Of a stretch of DNA of 64,000 nucleotides, positions 47,701 through 61,088 are shown one piece after another. The position numbers and the translations under genes were made by a program. Below the pieces are notes generated by a model. It was given only the letters and a program-made list of their open reading frames with translations. It did no database searches and was not told where the DNA came from. Origin of the DNA: Amborella trichopoda (lineage: Eukaryota > Streptophyta > Magnoliopsida > Amborellales > Amborellaceae); assembly GCF_000471905.2 (NCBI RefSeq), contig NW_006498150.1, forward strand, positions 1,173,299 through 1,237,298, given 5' to 3'. The first letter of the stretch is position 1; each line of letters starts with the position of its first letter.

Positions 47701-50700
47701 AGTGCAGGGCTGGGTCCTTAGCCCCTTCCCTCCAATAAAATGCAAAATTTCAAAATGCCCCTGCAATTCTAAAATTTCAGAATGCCCCTGCAATTCTAAA
47801 ATTTCAGAAATACCCTTATAGGGTTTTTACACATTTAAAATTCGTTTTTAAAATTCTGAAAAAGTCCCAAAATTCACAGTAGCACATTTGTAGTTGAAAA
47901 TTAATATTTTTAGAGTTCCACAAAAATCCAAATACATAGAAATACAACTTAGAAGTGGATCGGTACCTAATGGGTCAAAAACAAATAAATATTAAGGCAC
48001 TCTACCCTTGCCAAGATCCATTAATCACTACTGTCTTCTCAAACTAACCCACAGGACGCATGACCCACAGTCAAGTGTAGAGGCTTTTTATTAACCAATT
48101 AAAGTTAGCCAATAAAACAATGGAACTACAGTTCTAGTATGTGGATTACATGTTCCCCCTAAGAGCAAGTCAAATGCACATACAGTGCAAGGACCGCTCT
48201 TTTTATGTATATGTATACGTGTTCTTCTATATAAGGTTGCATTCCAAAATGTAGTTGTCATATGTACATTTTGTGAGGAAGTTTTATTTAAGATTTGGCT
48301 CTCTCTCTCATAGGCCCGTCCTCTGCGCATAGGAGAATACACAATTCTCCTAGCCTACAAACAATATCCCTGGGCATCTCTCTAACCTCTACAAGGGATG
48401 ACCCACGGTAACGATTTTTGACATAACCCGGGCCATAGACCGTTCAACCCTAGGTCAGTCAACCACAATGCACTCCCAATAAAGTGCACAAATTTCTATG
48501 AATGATTCAATTTATAAGTTCTCTAAGCCTTTAAATGCCACAAATCCCAACAATATTGCCCAAAAATATAGTGAAATTTTCAATATTAAACTGAATATTT
48601 CAACAGATATTGAAGATAGAAGCATAAGCATCCCTGACTAATAGATCAATACAAAAAAATTCACAATAAAACAGGTTATGTTTTAGCATTGCCTACCTTG
48701 TTTCCAAGGTCCTCATTTTCTTCTATGTGAAGGTAAAATGTAGTCAAAAGAGTTTTTAGTACAGAAAATTACACATATATCTGTTATTTTAAGCGTTATT
48801 ACAATTTTACCGAAATTTTCACTTATTACATTCAACATTTCGGATATTACATGTATACCCGTTCTTAGGTGCCCCGAAATTGCCCTATTTTTTGATCTTC
48901 AGGATCCAAGAAATAAAAGAAAAAAAGAAACGCTTCGGAATTTCAACGTCCGAGTTGTCCTATTTTCGGATTTGCATAATCCAAAATTAAAAAATAATTT
49001 CAAACCATCATAGTCCAAAAACGATTTTGGACCTTAAAGGTCTAAAATTGTGGATGGACAACAATAAACGTCAAGTTTTCGAATTTTGAAAAGAGCAAAC
49101 ATGTCGAGTAAACATCGACGTGAAAAATTTTGACAAGAGATTTTGAGATGTTGACTCTTGAAAAAGTTTGTGCTGACGATTTTATTTTTATTGGCTGGGA
49201 ATATAATAAGTAAAAAATATATCATAAGAACATGAGGTGACTAGTCATCTACCAATAATAACTTCCACACGGTTTTAAAAGTTATGCAAATTATTCAAGT
49301 CTGTTAGATAAAATATTTGTTGAGTGATTTTACACATTTTATTGGTTGAGTTTCATTTGTCAATTTTTTATTTCGGAAAAATAAAAATGGGAATTCGAAA
49401 TTGTAGTTTTTTTACTTTGTAATTTTGGATTTTGACAATCTGAAAATTGAAAATTTTTGAATTTTTAAAATCCGAAAAATCAATTATAGTTCATGCAAAA
49501 ATAAATTTCAGATCTTGAAAATCTAAAAAGGGCAATTTGGTCATTTTTTTAAAAAATGATAAATGCTGTATTAGCAGATATAAAACGGGTAGAGTAGTAA
49601 TAACATAAAATTTTAGGTGAAATTGTAATAATGCTTAAAATAATGGATATATGTGTAATTTTGCGTTTTTAGTACTATGAAATTTCATATTGATTGCATA
49701 TGCAAACTAGTAAGATTGTCATAAGATGCTTCTTGATCTTATAAACTCATTGCATTGCTTGTATATGATTCTTTACATTCATTAAAGCCTCTTGAAGAAA
49801 TGTGGAAGGGAAACTGAAAAGCAAGAATACATTATAAAGAACATTTCTCTCGTGAACTGCTTGCTGGAGATAATGTATTTGTCCATTAATTCAAGTTCGG
49901 TGTTTTTATACAAGTTTATGTTGTAAAGAATTACAATGTATCAAACTAATTTTGGGTATATTGTTCCAGTATTCGTATATGATACCCAATGCCCTTGGTA
50001 ACAGTGTTTGAGCTGATCATTTATCCCTCTATGTTGTACACATTCTCTATATCATGCATCATGTTTTGATCAAAATGTGGTCTTTGCTATTTTTTTAGTC
50101 AGATTGTGGTAGCTGGACTCATCCTGTCATGAGTACCTTTTTAAATAGGGCCTCACTGACACTATCCTCAATTTGTCCAGGCACTTCTAGCATTTTATGT
50201 TATAGATGACCTGCACATGACTCAATCTTCAAAGGCTTCGGTAAGCTTATAATATAATTAAGTTAAGGTTCACCTAATAATTTAATCATAATAAGTTTCC
50301 TGTGACTTGTTTCCATTTTCTCATCTTTTTGGTTGGATTTCTGTGGTTTTAAGATTAAGAATCAAATGCCTCAATTTTATCTGGAGTGAGTTGAGCATGA
50401 AAACAATGTTGGGTGCAGATCCCTGCTATTATCTATATTTGCAGTTTCATGGCATCTGTCACTTTGCAGGTATAACTTTTTGTATCTACAAGGAATATAT
50501 GGACCTGTAACCCTCAAGACTTTTTCAAAAGAGAAACTAAAAACTATGCCTATAATATGTAGGAGTTTGAATGGACTGGACGCCGTCTGAAATCAATTTT
50601 TACTGCTGGAGCTATTCTTTGGATATTTTCTGGTGCTGGAATCCTCATTCTTCCCAGCAAGATGTGTAACTTTCTGTATATTATAGCAATCTTCATAGGA

Positions 50701-53700
50701 GTTTCCAATGCTTTTATGACGGTATGGTGCTAGATTCCTCAACTTGATCTCCATCTTTATCTTTTTTATACTAGGCTTTATCTTTCTCAACAGTTATATC
50801 TTCTTCCAATTGCGTAACTCTGTGCTGGGGGTGTGTTTATCAAGAAGGGATGATAAGGATAGTTTATGTTGCAGGACAAATGTAAATGTGATGCCATACG
50901 AATTCGTGATGATAAAAAATGACATGGTGTGATCAGAGAAACACAGGTCACATGCATATATGATTGGCTGGAACTTGGAACTGTTCAACCTAGACATGTT
51001 GTAGCAACAATATATTTTGCAATAAGTTCTTTCTGAAACTGAGGATATTTATAGCAATGTTCATACTGATATGAACATATCCATCTCAATTGCTTGCAAA
51101 CCAATAATCTTAACACACATGCAGTCTTTCGAGTCTTTAGCTGGTTCTAGATTGTCATGTGACACACCTTCAGGCCAACAACAGGGAAGAATTGCAAAAT
51201 TGAGTGACCTAGAAGCCAGCTTCCATGATGGAACAGGGCAAAATAAATATTTTTAACTGCACACTCCATCAAGCATGAGTTTGGTCTTTTCGATATAGGC
51301 AATTATCATCCATTCTTAAATCAAGGCATCAACCCTAAATCCCTCAGGTTCCTTTCCAATTAGGACTAAGAAAATCACACATCTCTAGGGCATAAGAAAT
51401 CAGCGCATAACTTTTGCCTTTCTTTCCAGATACCTCGGAATATTGCCAGAGGACTTCACCTGAATAAAAGGCATGTAAGAACTTCCCCTGAATAAAAGGC
51501 CTCCTGTAGGTACGCATTCAATTTTGGTTTCCCATGTCAAATAGGTTCAATAAGTATTTCCATGCCTTATATCACTAGGGCATTGTACAAGGAGATGCTC
51601 CACCGTCCCTTCAGCCTACCTATGCATTAAGTGTATCTTTTAAGTCTGAATCCCATTTTGTGATGCATATTTGTGAAAGGGACCAAAATGGCCAATTCTA
51701 GGCAATTCAAGCATATATTAATGCTAAGAGGAAACAATATCCTATAGTGACATAGCTAAACATCCTTCTAATGCATAGATGCCATGTTCATGCCTTGAAT
51801 AACGTGAAGCGTTTGAAAGTCATATGACTCATATCACGAAGGCAGTTTACCAATATTGTACCATGTAGAGATACTATGGCATTTTTTTTTAGGACTTGTA
51901 ACATGTGTCAAGGTTTAGCCTGGTTCACATGTTACAAAACCAACATGTTTATGGACCTTGTACGCCCCCCCCCCACCCACATGGCCAAGTGGAAGGCTAC
52001 CTCTGTAATGAGTGAAAGGTGTGGCTATGTGGAACTCGAGGGATTAAATTCAAAAAAATTTATTTTGCCTTTATTCCAAATACCTGAATTCCACTTACAC
52101 GGGCCATAATATGTTGCCGTAAATTAAAATAGCATCCTAGATACAATCTAGGATCTTTATTTTTACTACCGAGAGAAATAGAAACTATCTAGGAGCTTAA
52201 AACAAACTTTCACTATAATTTTTAGCACAAAATAAGTTCATAAAAATTTATAAAAAAATAGAAAATTATACTGAAAATTAATTAAAACTACTAGGAAGAC
52301 TTCCTGGAAGTTGTCTAGAGTTACCCTACTGAGACTTAGTACACCCCACACCCAATTCCTTGACCGATGGTGCATTTTTACTCCTTTAGATGTTGTTGAA
52401 AATTTTGAGATAGAGAAGCTTTGTAAGCAATACTTCATTCTCTGAGGTTTTAGAAATCTCAAAAATAAACTAGGTTTTGTAGAAATCCTATGGGAACAAA
52501 TTAGGGCTGAATCTGTGATTTGATCTCTCTCTAGGCTGGGCTTCTCCCTATTTTCTTTAAAATACAGCAAACCTTTGATTTAGGGTTTCTCTATAGTCCC
52601 ACCTATATTTTTATTTAAGACAAAATATAGAGGAAAGAGAGGGTGGCGTGCCTCCTTATGGGTAAAGAGAGGGGGGCATGTCATTTCACGTTTCTTGAAG
52701 AGAGAAGAAAATTCTGGCGTGGAGAAAATCGAGACTTTGGGGTGTGAGAGAGAGAGAGAGGATCTAGTTTAGGGAGAGACAAAAGATCTTGTAATGAGAG
52801 AGAGGGTCCAAACTAAATCTTTATGTAAAAAGAAATCTATATCCCAATTAAAATAGGTTTCTTTTTAAACATTGTCTTATCCAATTTCTAGCTAGACCTT
52901 TAGGATAAATTGAAAATCTGTGGGGTGAGAGAGATTTAGTCGGAGCCATCTATCCCAAAAATGAGCCATCATGATTTTGGGTGGAAAGATAAGAACGTTA
53001 TCCTTTTAGACTTTGACCTAAGTCCCACTCCTCTTTCAAATTGAAATGTAATCAATCTCTATCATAGATCTCCCATAAGGATAGGACACGAAATCTAATT
53101 TGTAATAAAAAGATTTCTCCTATAATCTTAAGTAGTTTAAAAAATGTAAACTATATCATGAAAGTGCAGTGTGCCCAAAATAGTGGTGTGCACCCCCCCC
53201 CCCCCAACATTTTTTGCATAAAAAAAAAATGCCTTCCTAAGGGGTAATGTGGGCCCCACATGGGTGGCATACATATGTGGGAGCTGGATCCTTAGTTCCC
53301 ACATGTGCTATGTCAAGTTCTAAAAAAATTTCAGAAATACCCTTTTAATGAAAATTTAAGTTGAAATAATATTTAAAAAAATATAAAAAATATTTAAAAA
53401 TTATAAAAGCATTTTTAATGCCAAAATAAAATATACTAGGAATGGACTGGTACCAATGGGTCAAAATAAGTGACAATAAGGGCACTCCACTCTCATCAGA
53501 AACCATGATCCCATACTGTTTTTTTTATCCAACCCAACAAAGATTCATGACCCACAGTCTCAAAATAGGGGCTCATGATTGGCTTGTCAAAGTTGGACAA
53601 TAAACAGTAGGGCCACGATCCTAGAAAGTGGATTTCAGTTTTCCCTTTAAGAGCAAGTCTAGCACTTGTCACCACAAAGCAGAGGGGGCTCTCTGTATTA

Positions 53701-56700
53701 CATGTACTCGTGTCCCTCTATAGGACTGCTTATCAGTAATGCGGCTATCATGTGTACATGTATGTGGAAGTCTGGTGATAGTTTGGCCCTTGCTCTCACA
53801 GGCCTACAATCATAAACAAGAGATCACACAGTTCTCGTGGCCTAGAAACATGCTCCCTGGGCATCTCTCCAACTTCAACAAGGGATGACCCACTTCAAAT
53901 CCTTTTCAGTAGGGCCATATGCTCAGGGCCATGGGTTTTGGATATGACCAGGGCCATAAAGCGTTCAACCCTTGGTCAGTCAACTCACACTCACACTCCC
54001 ACTGAAGTGCATATTCCACTATGAAATAGCATTTTTACAAGCTTTTTGGGCTTTTAAGGCCACAAAACCCAACAATGAGAGAAGCCTATAAACCCTCGAT
54101 ACACCACTGCAAGTCAAAGATTCAGTGTCCCCAGAGAGCACCCATGGCTTAAGAGGGGCATCTTTGTCCTTACGGCGGCTATATTACCATAACTTATTCC
54201 ACATCCACGATAGTAGTCGAGTTGGCTTTTGTTCCAATCATGAGCCCACCACTTGAAGGACAGTTATCGAAATGAGGGGAATCCAATTTAAGCAGTACCC
54301 AATGTTAGAATATCCCGTGCTAATAAATTATTTTTAAGTAAACCATTTTAGAAGTGTCATTTTAGTATAAGAGATTTTTGTTGAGTCAAAGTATATTGAA
54401 GGAATGACATGTATGAATGGAGAAAATTTAATTTTCTCTAAGGACCATTCGGCTATCAACTTAGGAGATTGGAGACTATCTAAAGAAGCAATTTATTTTC
54501 TCCATTGGTACTCCTTTATTCATAAAATAGGAGGTTTAGTTTGTGTTTGATTTTTCATCCCACCTTCTACTTTTAGATTGAGGCTTTCTGAGATAGCTCT
54601 TCTCAGTTATGTAGTTATCCAATACTTTGTTGGGTGGTTTTGGGAGTCAGAGGAAAATGGCAACTTTCTTTTAACTCATCCTTGGAGGTTGATATATAGC
54701 ATGTTTTGCCAGATGCCCATGAGGACTGCATTGTGGATCTATTTGATGTCGTTAAAATATCCATATTCGCCTAGGCTACTGTTCTTGGGAGGCTATTGGT
54801 AGACAGCCTTGTTTAGAGATGTGGTTTTTTTTTCTTTTGATGAGTAGTTTTTCGTTTTTTTCTTTTTCTTTTCTTTCCTTTTACTGTATAAAGATTTACA
54901 CCATGGTTGTCAAAATTGGTGTTTGGGTACAAAATTCTTGCTTGATGAAGGTAACTAATCAAACATTTCAATTTTCAAATGACCAGCAAATGTTGTATTG
55001 AGGTTCATTATCTAGGCAGTGTGTGTATCAATGTTTAAGGACTCGGCTGAGTGGACTCAGACTCGACCGAGTAACTCAAACTCTACTCCTTCCCTACTCA
55101 GGTTCTCCATTTTTATATATTTTCCCCTTTTTAGAATTTTGTGAATTATTTCCTCCTAGAAATAATTTTTCTAAATTCCATATATTTTTATTTATTCATC
55201 ATTTTAAAACTTTTAGTGCTCTTTATGGTTTTTATATTTTTTATTTTTTAGATTTTTTTGTTTTTTTAAATTTATAGCCTTATTAGGCATTAAGACTACT
55301 TGGGCGAGTCCACTCAGACGCGTCCGGGTAACTTGGCTTGGCCGAGGGCCGAGCTGAGTTTTAGAATATTTGTGTGTAATTTTTTTGTTTGTCTCCTTCC
55401 TAGAATGGTTGAAGCAGACGGACATGTTTGCACTTAACTCTTCAATCCTTGCGAGTCATTAGTGAAAAATCATTGTTGGTATTGGCAGAGTCACCTTCTG
55501 TTATGAGATGTCTCATTACTGGTTGATATGGTCTATAAGAAATCAGCAAAGCTTTCACCCCTGCTTCATTCACGTTGCAAATGCTTGACAGTATAAAAGG
55601 GGCTAGAGTGTAAGAATTGTTACACCCTGGCTGTCTTGAACTATTCCCCTTATTCCTGCTCGCCTAAGTTGCCCATGGGGCTTCCATTAAAATTATGGTT
55701 GAAAACCCCATTGGCAGTGGGTTCCATGCTCCAATTCTTTTCTCATTGTGTCCTGCTGCATTCAAGGCGTGGGATGTTTTCAACGTCTTGATGTTTCCAA
55801 TTCCTTGAGTAGGGAGCCATAACAATAGTAGACATCTATTTTAGGATCACTTTATTGCACTGTGAGTTTGGTTGAGCTTAGAGCATTGCTATAAATTCCA
55901 CCTTGCACTTTTCATGACTTTTCTAATGGGCTGGTGACTTAGAAGCAAGTCTCCACAGGTCAGGTCCAGGGTAGGCCAACCCTATCCTGGTTTGCTCAAA
56001 TGACTGACCCAGACCTAGTACTTACGTGGATGGGTCCAGATCTGCCTGACCTGTACCCAACTCGAGACTGGTTTGGTCAATCCAACGATGTACGTGTTTG
56101 GTCAATCTTCCCAACCTGGATCCAATCCAGATGGCATGAAATGTAGAAAGAATTCAAAGTAAGAGAGAGAGAGAGAAACAGAGAGAGAGAGAGAGAGGGA
56201 GACAGACGGGGATCAACTGTTCTATTCTTCGATATCAAAATATTTATTGTTTACCACAAATCCTATAATGATATAAACATTGTAGGCCTGTGAGAATCAC
56301 TGGTGAGGTCCTTGTAAGCACCTCAACATCCTACAACAAACATCAGAAATTCAAGCGATTATATGCAACAATTTTTGGATCAAAATGAGCTGGAAACTAT
56401 TCCAACAAAGTGGGCAATTGAATAAGCTTTTCAGCACTTCAAACGTAAGCCTGAATTGGAGTAAAGGTTTTGAAGTTATGGCTAAAACATTTTCCAAGGA
56501 AGAAGTTACAGCCAGAACATCTTCCTGAAATCACTTGTGTTTCACAGCACACTATACATCTGTTATAAAAATTTTGTTCTGCCGCACAATCCAGTGTCCT
56601 GCCATGAAAATTTTGGTCTGCTGAGATTTTAAGATTCTTTGTGATGGATATTGTAGTGCGACACGTGGCACCACCATGACCAGATGCCTAGAGTGGCACC

Positions 56701-59700
56701 TCATTTCCAGTTTACAAAGGGCAAACAGGGTTCATATCAGACTCTCAGCCCTCAAAATCTGCTGTGACACCCTGATCCCCTCAACAGAGGTTGCTGTGTC
56801 GTCCGTTATTCTGGATGTTCTGCTACAAAATATGAATTGTATAAATTATCATAAAATGAGAATATATAAAATATGAGATGGGTATTTCTTCAGTTCTCTA
56901 TCTTCTCTCTCTAGGTGGCATGCCACCCCCATAAGGACTTAGGGGTGGCGTGCACCACCTTATAAGATTGAAAGGTAGGGACCACACCCAGCCCTAGATT
57001 AGATTTAAGGGGAGGTGCCGTACAATTTGTGAGGTCCAAGAAACCCTAATTATGTTTCCCCTAATAAAACCCTAGTTTGTGAGGTATTGCCTAAAGAAGT
57101 TTCTCGGCTCAGAAAATTAAGCAAGGTCAATAGGATTAGAGCAAGTCATCGCTCAGGGAATCGGGTGTGGGGCATACCAAGTCCTAAGAGGTTAGCCCTA
57201 GGCAAATTCTAGTAAATCTTCCCGATTATTTGCTTTTATTTTTTATTCGTCTTTGCTTGTGTATTTGAATTTCCAAGAACATGATTTGTACTAAAATTAT
57301 TAGTGAAAGCTTGTTTTTTATTCTTCGATTATCTATTCTATTTGGCAATAAACTGAAAACAAAGATCCTAGGTTATATTTAGGGTTATATTTCTTGTTTA
57401 CAGCCATGTATTATGGCACTTGTAAGAGGAATTCAGATTCATAAATAAAAGAAAAAGAGAAAATTTTATAATTAACTCCCTTGAATTCCACATAACCACT
57501 TCTGTCAAGCCTATCAGTTTTGGCTCTAATGCCTTACAACTAAATTTCAAGGTAAACTACTGTATTATATCCAAGTAGGAAAACTGCAAATTTTTGTTCC
57601 CCTTGCTCTATGTGTAATAGGACCTTGCATGCACATTTATTATTTCTTTAAATCTGCTTTTATGATCAACAATTAAAAATTGGACCGTCTCTATTCAATA
57701 GGAGGTTCTTATTTTATTAAATCACATGCATAATGTGTTTGATTTTGTATTTCTACATACATGCAATCATAGGTAGAGCTTAAATTTTACCTCTAACAAT
57801 TCTTCTCTCTCTCTCTCTCTCTCTCTCTGTGCGTGTGTGTGTGTGCGTGTGCGTGTGTGTTTTATGGAACTTTCTAAGTTTTCAGGAAGATTCTCCTCTT
57901 TGTGTGTGTGTTATGGAGCTGTCTAAGTTTTCCAGAGAATGACTATTACATTCTCTCAACTTGCTAACAAATAAATAATACTTTTAGTGTTTGATTACCC
58001 TAGAGTAGTGAATTTTTTATGTAAATTAGTTGAAATATGATAAAATATTATGGGCGTGGTTTGCATAAGGTGCCAACCTTAAACAATCAAAGTAAGGTGC
58101 ACCTCTAAATCTGGCTCAAAGATGCAGATCTAGTTCCGGAAACCCTTCTGTTAGCCCTAAAATCTATTTTCACCCTTAACCATGAAATTTAGAGCTCAAA
58201 AAATAGTGTAAATCGAGGAAATCTATAGACACTTAAAAATTTGGAAAATGGATGGTCTAGATAATGTCTCACAAGATGGATTATTTTTTGGACTTGAAAT
58301 CTTTTTCTTTTCATGTCCATGCATCTCAAAGTCGAGATGATCAATTGTAAGGCTTTTCGATGTTGGAACAATCTTTTTGAGTGGATTTTTGAGGTGCGCC
58401 TTATTTCTACAGTATAAGGTTGACACCTTATATAAACGTTTTCTAAATATTATTTATGATACTCCACTTTGGATAAAAAGGGTAACGTCTTTTGGGGTAA
58501 GCTTAGAAAAATTGAAGATAGAGAGAGAAGGGGGGAGAGAGAGAAACAAAGAGCAAAAGGAGAGAAACGAAAGGAAATCCATGGTTGGATTCATTGGTGT
58601 TTTACCATTGAAGAGAGAAAGAAAGTAGAAAATGAAGAGATACAGAAAGTTAAGAGAGGAAAAGAGTCTTAAAAACCGTTTTACATTTAGCAACTTATTA
58701 GTTTACACTGAGAACTTCAATTTTGTATTATAAAATATTTGTATGTGCATGAAGTGCTTATCTTAAAAGTGTTTGTCAAACATTTCATGCTTTTGATAGA
58801 GCACAAGAATCCAAACAAATAATAGAACTATGAATCTCTTTTTAATAATAACTTTTTAGCAGTATATTATTTTTTCTTGTTAAAATAGTGTGTGAGTTAA
58901 TAGGTGAATGGTGAACGCATGTTCTATTTGACCCACCCCCGACCCAAAGTTGGCAGGTCGGTGCTAGGTCCAATCGACTTGGATCTAGCTGATTCTAGGT
59001 TTAGATCTAACTGAGACCTTGCCAAATCAGGTCTAGGACAAGATTGAGCCCACATGTTTGCAGCCTAGTAATTTCCATGTAAAAGTTCTCTCCTTCATTT
59101 CTGAATAAAGAAAATCCATTGTTATAGTTATTCATTTACAAGCTGAGACCTAAAAACTCTTACCCCCATTGGACTGCCTATACATCTGTTTCATGTGATC
59201 AAACTTCTTTTGTTTGTTTTTGGATTGGGGGGGGGGGTGTAAATCAGTGGGGAAGAGGTCCTCTGCTTGTTTCTCCACTCACCATCAAATTTATGAAGAG
59301 TTGGCCTTGTATAGAGGGAAATTGCACACATCATAATCAAGAGACAAACAGAGGAAATCAGGTGGGCGGCTCTCCAAAAGTCACGGACTCCAAAGTGACT
59401 CTTTTCCTTGCCAAAGTTTATGTTACCTGGTTGCCCTCTATATAGATGTGCACCAATTCCACTTGATCTAATCTTCAGAACTCTAAGCATGCTAATGAGT
59501 AAGGTTTTTTAACACCATTGCAGTTCAGACTTTTTGTTGATACATGACACTAAGAATCACTCTCTAGAGTGAATGCCTCAGCCATATTATTGTTTTCCAG
59601 ATCCAACGGGCATAAAAAAGCAAGCCAGATCCAACTATGTAATTACAATTTTATCTCTACCAGATGTTGTAAGAATTACGTTATGCACATTACATATGAC

Positions 59701-60818
59701 AATTTAATTTTGAGTAAAAAAGTACTTCATGTTTATGGGACCTTTACATATCATATGACAGTGGGAATAAAGTCGTTTAGTCTTTTTTCATATGTAAGTG
59801 TACCCACTGATCGATACAAGTAATTTTATTTGTCAATTTTTTTGAAATTCTTGAGAACCATCAGTTTCTAATTATCAACTTAATACTATAATTCACGTGC
59901 TAACTATTACTTGATCCTTCTTTTCAACAGGTGACTGCAGTTGGCATGGAAAGTTTTCTAGTTGGGAGAGACCTCAATGGATGTGCTTTTGTCTATGGTT
60001 CATTGAGTTTCTTGGACAAAATCTCATGTGGAATTGCTTTATATACTTTGGAACTTTATCATGGTATGTTCATCATCATCATTTCGCCCTTCAGTACAGT
60101 TTTGTCCAATTTTGTGCGCACACACATCCATGAAATAAAAATTATACAGCTGTATGAAAAAGGTGTCTTCATCAATCATTGGCTTTGTTGCACATTAAAG
60201 TGGAGCATATTTCAATAAGACATGGCATCTCAAAACTCATAACTTTCCTTGGGCACTGAGATTCAGTTTAAAGTGGAAAGGTCAAAATCTCATTAATGGG
60301 AAAGCTGCACCACGCATTATGTGAAGAATGCAATAAATATTTTTTAATGATTACGATAACTATGAAGCATTTATTACGCTTTTCATGTTTATATTTGCTT
60401 TGTTTAGTGCCTAGTTTCGGTAAGCTTCAATGAAAAGCTCCATGTAGAATACTAGACTTGGATCAGAGAGACAAATCTCTGTTTTGGATATCCTATATCT
60501 CTTGATGTGAAGTAGTAGTTTGACAAGATATTAATATGAGGCCCTGCAAAAATTGCTATCTATGTATGCGTGCGCATGCATGTGTGTGTGTGTGTGTGTG
60601 TGTGTGTATCGGAGGGGAGGTGGCTTAACTTAGCTACTGCACCCTCCATTTCCCTTTGTGTTGTTTTTTATTTGGAACTGTTTTACATGACTAAATTTAC
60701 TGAAATGCCGTTATGTATTATGTAACATTTACCAAGACTCCCTGTGCCTTTGCATTCCTTCCCTCACCTTGGCTTGTTTCCGCCTGAACTCTCTCTCTCT
60801 CTNTCTTCTCTCTATCTC

Positions 60819-60856
<38 letters not shown>

Positions 60857-61021
60857 TATACTACGTACGTACGTACGTACGTACGTACGTACGTNNNNNN
60901 NNNNNNNNNNNNNNCTTACTAATAGTACGTACGTACGTAGTTATTAGTAGTACTACTACGTAACTACCTACGTCGTCGTCGTCGTCTCTCCTTCCTCCTA
61001 CGTCGTCGTTCGTCCGTCGTA

Positions 61022-61088
<67 letters not shown>

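Larger units (their letters stand above)
42841..48554. repeat. Long dispersed repeat, copy A, in intron 7
   Basis: This block shares a colinear series of landmarks with 52021-54076: ACAATCTAGGAT near the left, CACCCATACCCGATCACTTGACC, an AG-rich central part, CCCCCTAAGAGCAAGTC, CCCTGGGCATCTCTCTAACC, CAAGGGATGACCCAC, GGTCAGTCAAC and the end CCCAACAAT. The Ty3/gypsy element at 44373-47170 is inserted in it. Read backwards the end is TGTTGGG, an LTR-like terminus, but homology continues past the opposite end in other copies, so the class is open. Confidence 0.6.

Noticed and set aside
52021-54076. Simple solo LTR of a copia element
   Set aside because: The CCCAACA end fits, but homology to copy C runs beyond the opposite border and no 5-bp duplication was found. 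Left as an unclassified repeat.
59191-59490. 99-codon minus-strand ORF in intron 10
   Set aside because: No recognisable domain, partly from a G-run, and lies inside a confirmed intron.
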